A stretch of 64,000 nt of DNA from Promethearchaeia archaeon (GTDB lineage Archaea > Asgardarchaeota > Lokiarchaeia > Sigyniarchaeales > SOKP01): NCBI GenBank assembly GCA_029856105.1, contig JAHQWH010000226.1, forward strand, positions 1-64,000. The letters run 5' to 3'. The notes under the pieces are model-generated. The model was not told the DNA's origin and ran no database searches. It saw nothing but the letters and a program-made list of their open reading frames with translations. This document shows positions 44,203-53,014 of the stretch, piece by piece. How positions within the stretch are numbered: the first letter of the stretch is position 1; the number at the start of each line of letters is the position of its first letter. The position numbers were made by a program, and so were the translations under genes.

Positions 44203-44796
44203 ATGACATTTATTGAACCTTCTTTTGAAATCGACGAGAAAGGTAGAGTTATATGTCAATCTCATTCAGATTATCCTCAATTAATTAAACCTGAGAAGAC
44301 CACATTTGAAGACATGCAGATGGAAACCCAATTAACTTGTAAGACTTGTTTACATTACAAAAACGACGATTGTTATTTTCCTAAGGCTGATATAGATAAA
44401 ATTGAATTCGATAGAATCAACAGAACTCGCTTTGAATGCAATTTTTGCGGTAATAAAATCGATCGCATGTTAACCATCATGCAAAAAATTTATTTAGAGG
44501 AAAAATTTCGAATGAAAATGCCCTTAATTTGCTGTAGTTGTTATGAAAGCTTAAAAATAAAGAAATTCGATGAATATTATAACAAAAGAATTTGGGAGGC
44601 TTTACTTTTTTATACGCCAGTTTTATTTTCATTCGGTAGTCCCTATCCAACCAATTTAATATTAGCTATCGGTTCTTTTTTCGTAATTATCCTTTTAAAG
44701 TTTATTATTAAGCAATATTTCCATTATAGTCTCTTTTTGATAGATTTATTAAAAGGAAAGAGATTCTACGATAAAAATTTCCGAGATAAATCTTGA
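44203..44796 (+). CDS. Cys-rich protein with two C-terminal membrane helices
   Basis: The 197-residue protein has Cys pairs at C-K-T-C (about residue 47), C-N-F-C-G (about 85) and C-C-S-C (about 107), suggesting one or two zinc sites in the first 120 residues. Two hydrophobic helices follow at about 133-150 and 153-175, then a basic tail. It is thus probably a membrane-bound zinc-finger-like protein with the metal site in the cytosol. No family is recognised. It is divergent from the histidine kinase gene and may share its promoter region. Confidence 0.6.
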   Translation: MTFIEPSFEIDEKGRVICQSHSDYPQLIKPEKTTFEDMQMETQLTCKTCLHYKNDDCYFPKADIDKIEFDRINRTRFECNFCGNKIDRMLTIMQKIYLEEKFRMKMPLICCSCYESLKIKKFDEYYNKRIWEALLFYTPVLFSFGSPYPTNLILAIGSFFVIILLKFIIKQYFHYSLFLIDLLKGKRFYDKNFRDKS

Positions 44797-44830
44797 TAAA
44801 ATGGGTTTATTTCCAATTACCGTTTCCGTT

Positions 44831-45940
44831 TTATGCTAAGTTTCCTGCCCATCCTCGGACTTTTTTTCTGAATTTTTCTTGTTTTAAAATTATTAGATCG
44901 AGCTGTTTTTTAGTTTTATTAGATAAATTCTCAATTTCGGGTACAAATTTGTACTTAATAAAATAATTTTTAACTTCTTTTGATATTAATTTACTCGGTA
45001 TTTTTTCAGGGTTATTTTTAAAGCTACTATAAAGCTTTTCCCAAGAATCGAGAAAATTTTCAATGTTATTTTTAGATTCGAAAATTGCTAAAGTTCCTAA
45101 ATTGTTTGGTGTAGTAATCGCAACATTTGATCTATCTACAGTAAATCGATTGCCATTAAAGGAAACCGCAATTCCTCCTTCGTCTTTTAATCTTTGGAGC
45201 ATATTAATATCAGTAATCGAGTCTCCAAGCGCTACCATTTCAGATATTGGAACTTGTGTAATTCTAGAGATTCTTTCAACTGCCATTTCTTTTCTTTTAC
45301 CGCCCCTAACTTCAATAAAGTTCATCGCTTTAACATAATCAGATTCTTTATTATTCCAAAAAAAATTATTTAAATCTTCTATAACTAAATCCAAATTTTT
45401 ATCGTTATCTATGTAGTTTTGGAATATGATGTTAACTAAGTTTTTTAGGTCTCCTTCAATATTATAAATAGTTTTATTTGCTTCTTTAATATTTAAATCT
45501 GTGCAATAGATGTGATCAAGCGGAATATTCAAGCTTTTTGCTATGTTGTGCGCAAAATGACGATAACTCGTAGAAATAACGAATATATCCCAATTTTTGT
45601 GTAATACTTTCATTAAATCTTTACAACCGGGTAATAAACCAAGATTATTATTAGCTAGTTTAACTAATTCTTTATCAGAAAAACAAGACATATATAATGG
45701 AGCCATTAATCTCAAAGTGTCCCCTGGTTGATAATTTGGTATGTTTAACCTTTTTTTTACGCCAGGAAAATCGATAAGGTAATCGTCATAAATAGAAATC
45801 ATCTCAAAAAATTCGCCCATATTAAATTTTTGTAAATCAAACTTGGTTTTTTTACTTAATAAGCGGCCTAATTCAGCAGCAAAGTCCAGTGTACTTATAG
45901 GACCTTCTAGATCCCAACAGCATACATTTTTTGGAGTCAA
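44831..45940 (-). CDS. HAD-superfamily protein, EhaR-like
   Basis: The 369-residue protein has HAD motifs. D-L-E-G-P near residue 10 replaces the usual D-x-D-x-T, V-I-S-T-S is motif II, and G-D-S-I-T-D with a nearby Lys is motif IV. The opening W-D-L-E-G-P-I-S-T resembles a protein annotated as energy-converting hydrogenase A subunit R in methanogens, whose real function is unclear. No hydrogenase genes lie nearby. The first Asp is present, but the general acid Asp two residues later is Gly, with Glu between, so phosphatase activity may be altered. The start is TTG. Confidence 0.75.
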   Translation of the reverse strand: MTPKNVCCWDLEGPISTLDFAAELGRLLSKKTKFDLQKFNMGEFFEMISIYDDYLIDFPGVKKRLNIPNYQPGDTLRLMAPLYMSCFSDKELVKLANNNLGLLPGCKDLMKVLHKNWDIFVISTSYRHFAHNIAKSLNIPLDHIYCTDLNIKEANKTIYNIEGDLKNLVNIIFQNYIDNDKNLDLVIEDLNNFFWNNKESDYVKAMNFIEVRGGKRKEMAVERISRITQVPISEMVALGDSITDINMLQRLKDEGGIAVSFNGNRFTVDRSNVAITTPNNLGTLAIFESKNNIENFLDSWEKLYSSFKNNPEKIPSKLISKEVKNYFIKYKFVPEIENLSNKTKKQLDLIILKQEKFRKKVRGWAGNLA

Positions 45941-46061
45941 ATTAAATTGCCTATCTTAATGTGATATTATTAGTACAAGAGAAATTAGATAAATTGAATA
46001 ACAAGAGATTAAAATAACTTTTTATTAAGTACTTATTATTTTTTTATAGATATAGAGTTAG

Positions 46062-46553
46062 CTACATATTAACTTTAAAAATATCTTGAATTGATCTTTC
46101 TCTGCGAGCTTTTTCAACGATTCTACGCCAATCCGGTTCGATTTTATCAAAAGTATTTTCAGTAAGTTGTCGTAATTTGTCGTCAGACGATTTAAGAAAA
46201 TGTCCTATGTATTCTAAAGCCCTTTTATCTTTTATTTTAGCAAAACTTTCGATGATAAAAATCACTTTTAACTTATCCAACTCTATTTCTGGTTTTTCAA
46301 TTTCTTCTTTTAATTTCTGTAATATTCTTAGCGTTGCTCTTCCATCTGCTATTTGTCCTAAGGCTTCTATAATTCGATTAACAACCATCGGTTCATCTTC
46401 GATATTTAACGCTCGACACAATAAATTGACGGCCCTTCCATCTTTTAAAAACCCAAGTTGTCTTGCAGCTTCAGCTCTTTTTTCGGCTTCTTTTTCGTGA
46501 AATAATTGTTTGATTAAGTTATTATAATTAGCGTTTCTAGCATTCCAATCCAT
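46062..46553 (-). CDS. Short HEAT-repeat protein
   Basis: The 163-residue protein contains about four HEAT repeats (A-R-Q-L-G-F-L-K-D-G-R-A-V-N-L-L is one unit) and ends with K-I-E-P-D-W-R-R and a basic helix. It is cytosolic and probably a protein-interaction scaffold. The E-P-D-W ending parallels D-P-N-W in the larger HEAT protein at 28702-30216. AGGAT three bases before the ATG may serve as ribosome binding site. Confidence 0.75.
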   Translation of the reverse strand: MDWNARNANYNNLIKQLFHEKEAEKRAEAARQLGFLKDGRAVNLLCRALNIEDEPMVVNRIIEALGQIADGRATLRILQKLKEEIEKPEIELDKLKVIFIIESFAKIKDKRALEYIGHFLKSSDDKLRQLTENTFDKIEPDWRRIVEKARRERSIQDIFKVNM

Positions 46554-46654
46554 AATCCTATTTAAAATAAGAGCTACAAATATTAGAATGTAATCTTTAT
46601 AAAATATAATTAAAAAAAAGGTTAGTAATAGCTTATTTTATTCCGTGTATGATG

Positions 46655-46686
46655 GAATTCATGTGATCTATTCTTTTTTGCAGTAA
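46655..46686. repeat. Copy 1 of the purD 3'-end repeat
   Basis: Starts with GAATTCATGTGATC and runs for 32 bases, matching the 3' end of the purD gene (47942-47973) except for one base. It lies in non-coding DNA and is the outermost of three copies. Confidence 0.85.
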
Positions 46687-46768
46687 TACATCAAAGAAAA
46701 AACTTATAAATTAATTATGTATAATTTTATATTGAAATTCAAAATTATTTTGTTTAAGAGTGATAATA

Positions 46769-47404
46769 ATGAGTTCGCAAATAAGCTGTCCAAATTGTGG
46801 TAAAGTAAATAATATTAAAAATACATATTGCATTGAATGTGGATTTCAATTTGAAGGAAATAGTTCTATTGAGTTTCAAATTATTGAAAATTTAAAAGTA
46901 GATCTCTATGGAAGTATAATATGCATCATAATTTTTGTCGCTTTTATGATCTTAATAACTGTTGGAATTATATCTGAATATGGCCTATATGGATGTATTT
47001 CAATTGTAATAATTTGGCCACTAACAATAGGGTTTATAGTTTGGGCAAAAAGTTATTTTAAAGGGCTTTCAAAGTCTAGGAGATTTACAATTACTAAAGA
47101 TTTTATTGAAATAATTGTTCCTCATAAGCCTGCCTTTCAAATTAAATGGTCTGAATTTGATTCTCTCGAAATTACCAGACGAGACTCAATGACAACAATA
47201 CCAACAGGAGGCGGAAATATTTATGGTCCTAGATTTGTATACTTTAACTTAATTTTTAAAGGAAGAAATGAAGAACGTAGCTATGAATTTGAGTCAGGAA
47301 AAGATTTTAAAGTGAAATCGAGAAAAAAAATACAAATTGCTTTAGAGCAATATTCTAAAGATAAAGGAAAAGATTTTACAGGATGGAAGCAGAAGGATAG
47401 TTAA
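46769..47404 (+). CDS. Zinc-ribbon membrane protein
   Basis: The protein of 211 residues starts with a zinc ribbon (C-P-N-C-G and C-I-E-C-G, residues 6-26). Two hydrophobic helices occupy about residues 48-70 and 75-95. A polar C-terminal domain of about 110 residues follows, predicted beta-rich (F-T-I-T-K-D-F-I-E-I-I-V-P-H), which might be a PH-like domain. The GTG at 46760 is part of a GTGATAAT ribosome binding site, so ATG at 46769 is used. The gene lies between two copies of a purD 3'-end repeat, which suggests that it arrived by insertion there. Confidence 0.65.
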   Translation: MSSQISCPNCGKVNNIKNTYCIECGFQFEGNSSIEFQIIENLKVDLYGSIICIIIFVAFMILITVGIISEYGLYGCISIVIIWPLTIGFIVWAKSYFKGLSKSRRFTITKDFIEIIVPHKPAFQIKWSEFDSLEITRRDSMTTIPTGGGNIYGPRFVYFNLIFKGRNEERSYEFESGKDFKVKSRKKIQIALEQYSKDKGKDFTGWKQKDS

Positions 47405-47422
47405 AAAAGGTATTATTTTAGT

Positions 47423-47458
47423 AGAGAATTCATGTGATCTATTCTTTTTTGCAATAAC
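47423..47458. repeat. Copy 2 of the purD 3'-end repeat
   Basis: A 36-base sequence identical to 47939-47974, which is the 3' end of purD. It lies between two small membrane-protein genes. Confidence 0.9.
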
Positions 47459-47520
47459 AATTCTCAGGTTTGGTTGTGACACTTATCAAGCGATTAAATA
47501 TCGATTTCATGCTTTCTCCC

Positions 47521-47854
47521 TTAATTAGATATGACGAAAAAATTCTCCTTTGTATAAGATTTTTTAATATCTGAAGACTCTAGACTCGTCTCTTTTTTCA
47601 GTATTTTGTATAATTTTTCGTGATTAAAATTCTGGAAAAAAAAAATGATCGATTCTCCATCAATTTTCTTTTTTAATTCTTTTATAATCGGCAGTACAAT
47701 AATGCCAGATTGCTTCAATTAAAAAGAATAAAGCTAGATAACCAAACACAGAAGACCACCATTCCAACTTAAAATAAGACCAAACTAAAACCAATATCAT
47801 ACCTGTAACCAATAAAATTGAGCCATGTATTTCTAATTTCATTATTTTATCCAT
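47521..47854 (-). pseudogene. Small membrane protein, possibly frameshifted
   Basis: A 64-residue frame (47660-47854) has a strong GAGGT ribosome binding site and two hydrophobic helices, ending in A-D-Y-K-R-I-K-K-E-N. A second frame (47521-47718) overlaps it and codes for a soluble tail (G-E-S-I-I-F-F-F-Q-N-F-N-H-E). Removing one A from the A-run near 47670 would fuse both into a protein of about 110 residues. It may be a recent frameshift, an assembly error or a genuine 64-residue protein. The locus lies between purD 3'-end repeats. Confidence 0.5.
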
Positions 47855-47928
47855 TTTTAAACCTCAAGATTAAATTTAATATTCAATATGTTCCATATAA
47901 TAAATATGCACATATGCATATTTTGATA

Positions 47929-49248
47929 TTATTTCAAAAGAGAATTCATGTGATCTATTCTTTTTTGCAATAACTTTAAGGTTCCAACATCTTTTCTATA
48001 AAATAGTTTTCCACTTATACATCCAATTCCTTGTTCAGCAATCTTTTCCGCACTTTCTAAATCGTTCGCAATGCCAACCACTCCTATAGCTCTTGATGTT
48101 GTAGTATAAATATCGTCACCTTTTCGGTAAATCGAAGCGTAATAATATTTCGCACCAATCTGTTTCAACTTATTTTTATCGATTTTTACCAGTTCATCTT
48201 TCTTAGGAGCGCCGGGATATCCTTCGGGAGCTAAATATTTACATACCGTAGCCTTGTTCTCAAATTCAATATTGGATTTTAAGTTGCCATTTATTATTCC
48301 CATACAAATATTAATGAAATCAGTTTTTAATATAGGCAACATGTTCATTGCTTCAGGATCTCCCAACCGAGAATTAAATTCAATTAATTTAATGCCATTT
48401 ACCGTTTTCATGTACCCTCCGTATAAAAATCCTTTATATTCAACACCCGTCTCTGCTTTAACTGCGGCTACAACCTTCTTCATATCTTCGAGAGCTTCAT
48501 CCACATCATTTTGAGTGATAAATGGCATTAGATGGTTCTTCATAGAGTAACTTCCCATACCTCCCGTATTCGGACCAGTATCGTCTTCGTAAGCTCTCTT
48601 ATGATCTTGAACTAAAGGAGTACCAACGACATTTTTCCCGTCAACGAATGTCTGAAGCGTGAATTCTTCTCCTTCGATTTTTTCTTCAATTAGAAATGGC
48701 GATTTTTGTTTAACTATTGATTGACAATAATCTAAAATATCTTGTTTCGAAAAAAGATGGTCACCATAAACTTTTACACCTTTTCCTCCAGTTAGACCAT
48801 CTGGCTTAACTACGATGTTTTCTAAGCCTAAATCTTTAAGATATCTTTCTAAGTTCTCCATAGATTTGAAACTTTTACTTTTGATATTCGATGCGATTTT
48901 ATATTTTTCCAGAAGAGCTCGAGTAAATACTTTTGATCCTTCTAATTGAGCAGCCTCAATTCCAGGTCCTACGCAGGGTATTCCATTCTTTTCTAAAGCA
49001 TCGACTATTCCGACAACTAAAGGTGCCTCTGGACCAATAACAGCAAAATCTATACTATTTTCTTTAGAATAATCTATAATTTCCTTAAAGTCACTTTCAG
49101 AGTGAATCTGTATTCTTCCTTGGCTTAGGTCTTCTAATCCCGCATTTTTAGAACTCATGAACGCGTATAGAGTGGCACCATCCCTTACTAAAGTCTCTCC
49201 TATTACGTGTTCTCTTGCTCCATGTCCAATAATTAATACTTTAACCAT
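47929..49248 (-). CDS. purD: Phosphoribosylamine--glycine ligase
   Basis: The 439-residue enzyme has the ATP-grasp layout of PurD: G-H-G-A-R-E-H at the start, I-G-P-E-A-P-L near residue 70, K-P-D-G-L-T-G-G-K-G-V near residue 148, T-G-G-M-G-S-Y near 227, and F-N-S-R-L-G-D-P-E near 289. It makes glycinamide ribonucleotide from phosphoribosylamine, glycine and ATP in purine synthesis. Other purine genes are not adjacent. Its last 12 codons are repeated twice outside the gene (46655 and 47423), so the 3' end may have served as an insertion target. Confidence 0.96.
   Translation of the reverse strand: MVKVLIIGHGAREHVIGETLVRDGATLYAFMSSKNAGLEDLSQGRIQIHSESDFKEIIDYSKENSIDFAVIGPEAPLVVGIVDALEKNGIPCVGPGIEAAQLEGSKVFTRALLEKYKIASNIKSKSFKSMENLERYLKDLGLENIVVKPDGLTGGKGVKVYGDHLFSKQDILDYCQSIVKQKSPFLIEEKIEGEEFTLQTFVDGKNVVGTPLVQDHKRAYEDDTGPNTGGMGSYSMKNHLMPFITQNDVDEALEDMKKVVAAVKAETGVEYKGFLYGGYMKTVNGIKLIEFNSRLGDPEAMNMLPILKTDFINICMGIINGNLKSNIEFENKATVCKYLAPEGYPGAPKKDELVKIDKNKLKQIGAKYYYASIYRKGDDIYTTTSRAIGVVGIANDLESAEKIAEQGIGCISGKLFYRKDVGTLKLLQKRIDHMNSLLK
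47939..47974. repeat. Copy 3 of the repeat, within the 3' end of purD
   Basis: This 36-base stretch encodes the C-terminal peptide around L-L-Q-K-R-I-D-H-M-N-S of PurD and recurs exactly at 47423-47458 and, with one mismatch, at 46655-46686. Confidence 0.9.
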
Positions 49249-49456
49249 TATTTACCAACAAAAATGAATAGAATTTCTATTACGTATTAATACCTATCAA
49301 AGATAATATATAATTTAATTTGTTTTAATATTAATTTTAAAATAATTATTAATCAAAGATTATAAAGTCTGGTTAACTTAAAACTCGCTTAAAAAGTATA
49401 AACTTTAATATAGGAATTAAGTTAAATAAAATTAAAATTAGGATGATATAATCATT

Positions 49457-52093
49457 ATGATACCTAAAGGGATTCTCACTCTAATCGGTAAAAAACTAAG
49501 ATGTTCAGCCATGCCTCTGGGAGGAATAGGTACGGGATCTATTGCTATTGGAGGAGATGGACTTTTAAAGCAATGGCAAATTAATAATAATATAAATCAT
49601 CGCTCATTTGTACCAAATTGCTTTTTTGCTGTAAGAACGCGCCAATTAAACGTTTCAGACGGAAAGGTAATTACGCGCGCATTGATTAGTTCCAAACCTC
49701 ATGAAGAACTTAATTTTATACCGGCTAAATCCATTGGGGACCACGTAATTAGTAAAGAAATGAAAAATTTACTTAATAAGCTACCTGAAGTTGAGAACAT
49801 TCAATTTGACGGTGAATACCCCATTTCATTTTTGCAATTTAAGGATTCTCTGCTCCCTATTGAGATTAATTTGAAAGCCTTTAATCCCTTTATACCTTTA
49901 GATCCAAAAAATTCTGGATTACCAGTAATAATATTCCAATTTCAAGTTAAGAACATTTCTAAAGATAATATTGAAGTAATTGTTTTGGGAAATTTATTAA
50001 ATTTTATTGGATGGGATGGACTAAAAACATTAAGGGGCGATTCTAACACTCTATTTGGGGGTAATTTAAACCTCCACAAACATGTAGGTAATTGGAATGC
50101 TATTCATATGAAATCAAAATTACTTCTTAAAACCGATAAACGATACGGTGATTTAACACTAGCTATTGATCAACCTGATGCTATGGTATCAACTCAATGG
50201 GAAGATTTGGAAAACTTCTGGTCTCAATTTTCGCAAAAAGGAGTTTTAATGGAACCAAGTGAGGATGATATGAGTAAAATCGGAAAAACATATGCGGGAA
50301 GCCTTGCTGCGAAAAGAATCTTAAAACCCGATGAAAAAGTATTAATCACGTTTTATTTGGCTTGGAACTTTCCTAATCGCCTTATGGATTGGCGTTTGAA
50401 TAGGGCTTTATTTCCCGATACGAAAACGGAATACTGGATTGGAAATCAATATAACGAGTGGTTTAGCAATTCAATAAAAGTTATTGAATACGTGAGAGAT
50501 AATTGGTCCTCTCTATTAGACAACACATTTAGGTTTCACGAAAATTTCTTTTATAGTACACTCCCTTCCGAAGTTTTGACTTCAATTTCAGCAACACTTT
50601 CAACAATTAGGACTCCAACTTGTTTTTGGACAAGAGATGGATCTTTTTACGGGTTTGAGGGATGCAACGGAGTTTCTACGGGAAATAGATCTGGAGGAAG
50701 TTGCCCTCTAAATTGTACACATGTTTGGAATTATGAATTTAGCCTAGCACATCTATTCCCTACGCTCGAAAGAACAATGCGTGGGACGGAGTTCAAAACG
50801 CAGCATAAATTAGGTTATTTACCTCATCGTGCTGTTATTCCCTTGTACTTGCCACAATTTGAAATGATTCCTGACCCAGGAGATGTCCCCCCTGCTATAG
50901 ACGGAATGTTTGGAATGATTTTGAAGATTTATCGAGATTTTCTAATCTCTGGCGATTTAAAATTCCTAGAGGAATCCTGGCCTAATATCCAAAAACTAAT
51001 GGAGTATATACTTAAAGATTACGACAATAATTTAGATGGCACAATTTCTTGTGCTCAACCCAATACATACGATTGCTCTCTTTATGGCATTAATTCTTTT
51101 ATAGGGTCGCTTTATTTAGTAGCACTTCTTGCATGTGAACAAATCGCTACAAAATTAAATCTACGAGACTGGGCTAAAAAAAGTAAAGGAATATTTGATT
51201 CTGGTCGTAAAATTCTTGAAAAAGAATGTTGGAATGGAAAATATTATATCCAAAAATATGACGCAACCAAAATAAAAGAATATCAATATGGAGTTGGTTG
51301 TTTCTCTGACCAATTAATTGGCCAATGGTGGGCATTTCACTTAGGTTTTGGATATATTCTACCCGTTGAACACGTTAATAAGGCAATAGAGTCTATAATG
51401 AAATACAATTTTAAAGAATCGTTAGAAGGAATAACTCAAACTCCACGAATATTCGCATCACCTACGGACTCTGGATTATTAAATTGTACTTGGCCTTATG
51501 GAAATAAACCTACAGTTCCAACATATTACACAGATGAAGTTTGGACGGGACTTGAATATGAAATCGCCGCACTATGTATTTATACAAACCGTATTGATGA
51601 TGGTTTAAAGATTATTAGTTCAATTAGGAAAAGATACGATGGCTCACATAGAAATCCTTGGAACGAAGTGGAATGTGGCGATCACTACGTAAGGGCAATG
51701 TCATCGTGGACTTTACTTCACGCGTTAACGGGAATCTCTTATTCTGTAGAACTTAAACAGTTAATACTCGCACCGAGAATAAATCTATCGGATTTTCAAT
51801 CGTTTTTTATTACTAATACTGCTTGGGGCAAAGTGAATCAAAAATTAAGTGAAAGAAGATTAAATTTTACTTTATGTGTCTCTTATGGAAACCTTAATCT
51901 TAATTCAATTCATCTGAAATCCATAGAAAAACTCAAACCTGATAAAATCAAATATTGCAAAATATTAAGCCCTGAAAAGGAGGATAAAATAATAAACGCA
52001 AAATTAATACTCAAAAATTCAAGCATAGAAATCTCCCTTTCAGAAACTATCTCTATTAAAAAAAAACAAAGATTTCTAATTGAACTAATTTGA
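49457..52093 (+). CDS. GH116 family glycoside hydrolase (GBA2-like)
   Basis: The 878-residue protein matches the GH116 family, which includes non-lysosomal glucosylceramidase GBA2 and archaeal/bacterial beta-glucosidases. The N-terminal beta domain carries M-P-L-G-G-I-G-T-G-S. The catalytic (alpha/alpha)6 domain shows C-T-H-V-W-N-Y-E, whose Glu427 would be the nucleophile, and P-N-T-Y-D, whose Asp539 would be the acid/base. No signal peptide or membrane helix is present, so it should act in the cytosol on beta-linked glucosides or similar glycans. GGATGAT before the ATG supports the start. It stands alone between divergent purD and a convergent zinc-ribbon gene. Confidence 0.88.
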   Translation: MIPKGILTLIGKKLRCSAMPLGGIGTGSIAIGGDGLLKQWQINNNINHRSFVPNCFFAVRTRQLNVSDGKVITRALISSKPHEELNFIPAKSIGDHVISKEMKNLLNKLPEVENIQFDGEYPISFLQFKDSLLPIEINLKAFNPFIPLDPKNSGLPVIIFQFQVKNISKDNIEVIVLGNLLNFIGWDGLKTLRGDSNTLFGGNLNLHKHVGNWNAIHMKSKLLLKTDKRYGDLTLAIDQPDAMVSTQWEDLENFWSQFSQKGVLMEPSEDDMSKIGKTYAGSLAAKRILKPDEKVLITFYLAWNFPNRLMDWRLNRALFPDTKTEYWIGNQYNEWFSNSIKVIEYVRDNWSSLLDNTFRFHENFFYSTLPSEVLTSISATLSTIRTPTCFWTRDGSFYGFEGCNGVSTGNRSGGSCPLNCTHVWNYEFSLAHLFPTLERTMRGTEFKTQHKLGYLPHRAVIPLYLPQFEMIPDPGDVPPAIDGMFGMILKIYRDFLISGDLKFLEESWPNIQKLMEYILKDYDNNLDGTISCAQPNTYDCSLYGINSFIGSLYLVALLACEQIATKLNLRDWAKKSKGIFDSGRKILEKECWNGKYYIQKYDATKIKEYQYGVGCFSDQLIGQWWAFHLGFGYILPVEHVNKAIESIMKYNFKESLEGITQTPRIFASPTDSGLLNCTWPYGNKPTVPTYYTDEVWTGLEYEIAALCIYTNRIDDGLKIISSIRKRYDGSHRNPWNEVECGDHYVRAMSSWTLLHALTGISYSVELKQLILAPRINLSDFQSFFITNTAWGKVNQKLSERRLNFTLCVSYGNLNLNSIHLKSIEKLKPDKIKYCKILSPEKEDKIINAKLILKNSSIEISLSETISIKKKQRFLIELI

Positions 52094-52173
52094 ATTAGAT
52101 ATGCTGTTCACGAATGCTAAGATGTCCATAAATATAAAGATTTCCTAAGAATATCTGCAAATATCTGATTATA

Positions 52174-52749
52174 TCATAAAACTTTTTGACCACATTTTGC
52201 ACAAAATTTTGCTTCATCTAACAATTCTGCTCCACAATTTGCACAATGCTTAGCTACCAAATCTTTTTCCTGTTTTAGTTTTTCTTCTACGTTCGATCCA
52301 CAGTGAGGGCAAAATTTTGCGTCTTCGCTTATTTCTGTTTGACAATAAGGGCAACTTACCTTGGAAACAGGTTTATCAACAATTGGTTTTGAAAGTAATG
52401 ATATAGTTTTTGTAGGTGCTTGAGCCGTTCCAGCTTGAACTATAAATGGGAACGTGATATTATGGCCCTTCTTAGTCGTGAGTGTAGCAGTAATATCGTA
52501 AACGCCATTTTCTTTAACTAATATTGTAAATAGACGATTTTTACTATAATGCTTTGCAATTCCACCATACCATTCTGATTTAACTACTAACCTAACCTGG
52601 GGTGGCATGGTTAATCTTACTTTTACTTGGGGCATATAATTTTCAGTAAGATTTTGAACGGTGATATAGAATTCTTTACGTGTACCTAAACTTGCGTAAA
52701 TCGCGTCTACGTTTCCTTTTAAACTAATGTTAAAATCTGATTCTGACAT
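52174..52749 (-). CDS. Ig-like domain protein with two C-terminal zinc ribbons
   Basis: The 191-residue protein has a beta-rich first half (residues 1-115) that looks like an Ig/CARDB-type sandwich, with E-F-Y-I-T-V-Q-N-L-T-E-N-Y and N-G-V-Y-D-I-T-A-T-L-T. The second half carries two C-x2-C...C-x2-C zinc ribbons: C-P-Y-C with C-P-H-C, and C-A-N-C with C-A-K-C-G. No signal peptide or membrane helix is present, so the Ig-like domain appears to be cytosolic, which is uncommon. The function is unknown, probably protein binding. Confidence 0.7.
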   Translation of the reverse strand: MSESDFNISLKGNVDAIYASLGTRKEFYITVQNLTENYMPQVKVRLTMPPQVRLVVKSEWYGGIAKHYSKNRLFTILVKENGVYDITATLTTKKGHNITFPFIVQAGTAQAPTKTISLLSKPIVDKPVSKVSCPYCQTEISEDAKFCPHCGSNVEEKLKQEKDLVAKHCANCGAELLDEAKFCAKCGQKVL

Positions 52750-53014
52750 TTTTATAATCCTTTTTTTTTAATTTTGTTTAGATAATTATAATATTTATCT
52801 GTTTATGTTATTTTAAAACATTTTTAAAAATTAATATTTCTTATAAAAATTAAATAAATCTTATTATATATAAAATTCATAGTCCAATTTTTTTGATATA
52901 TATTAAATAAAAAATGATCTTTATTCGATTTTGAAACATATAAACTTTAAATAAACTTTAAAGAAAAAAAAGTTTTCAATGATTAAAATAACATTTTAAC
53001 CTGTATTGATAAAA

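Noticed and set aside
46655-47974. Three direct repeats considered as a CRISPR array
   Set aside because: The intervals are several hundred bases and contain genes, and one copy is the coding end of purD; there is no regular repeat-spacer pattern and no cas gene.
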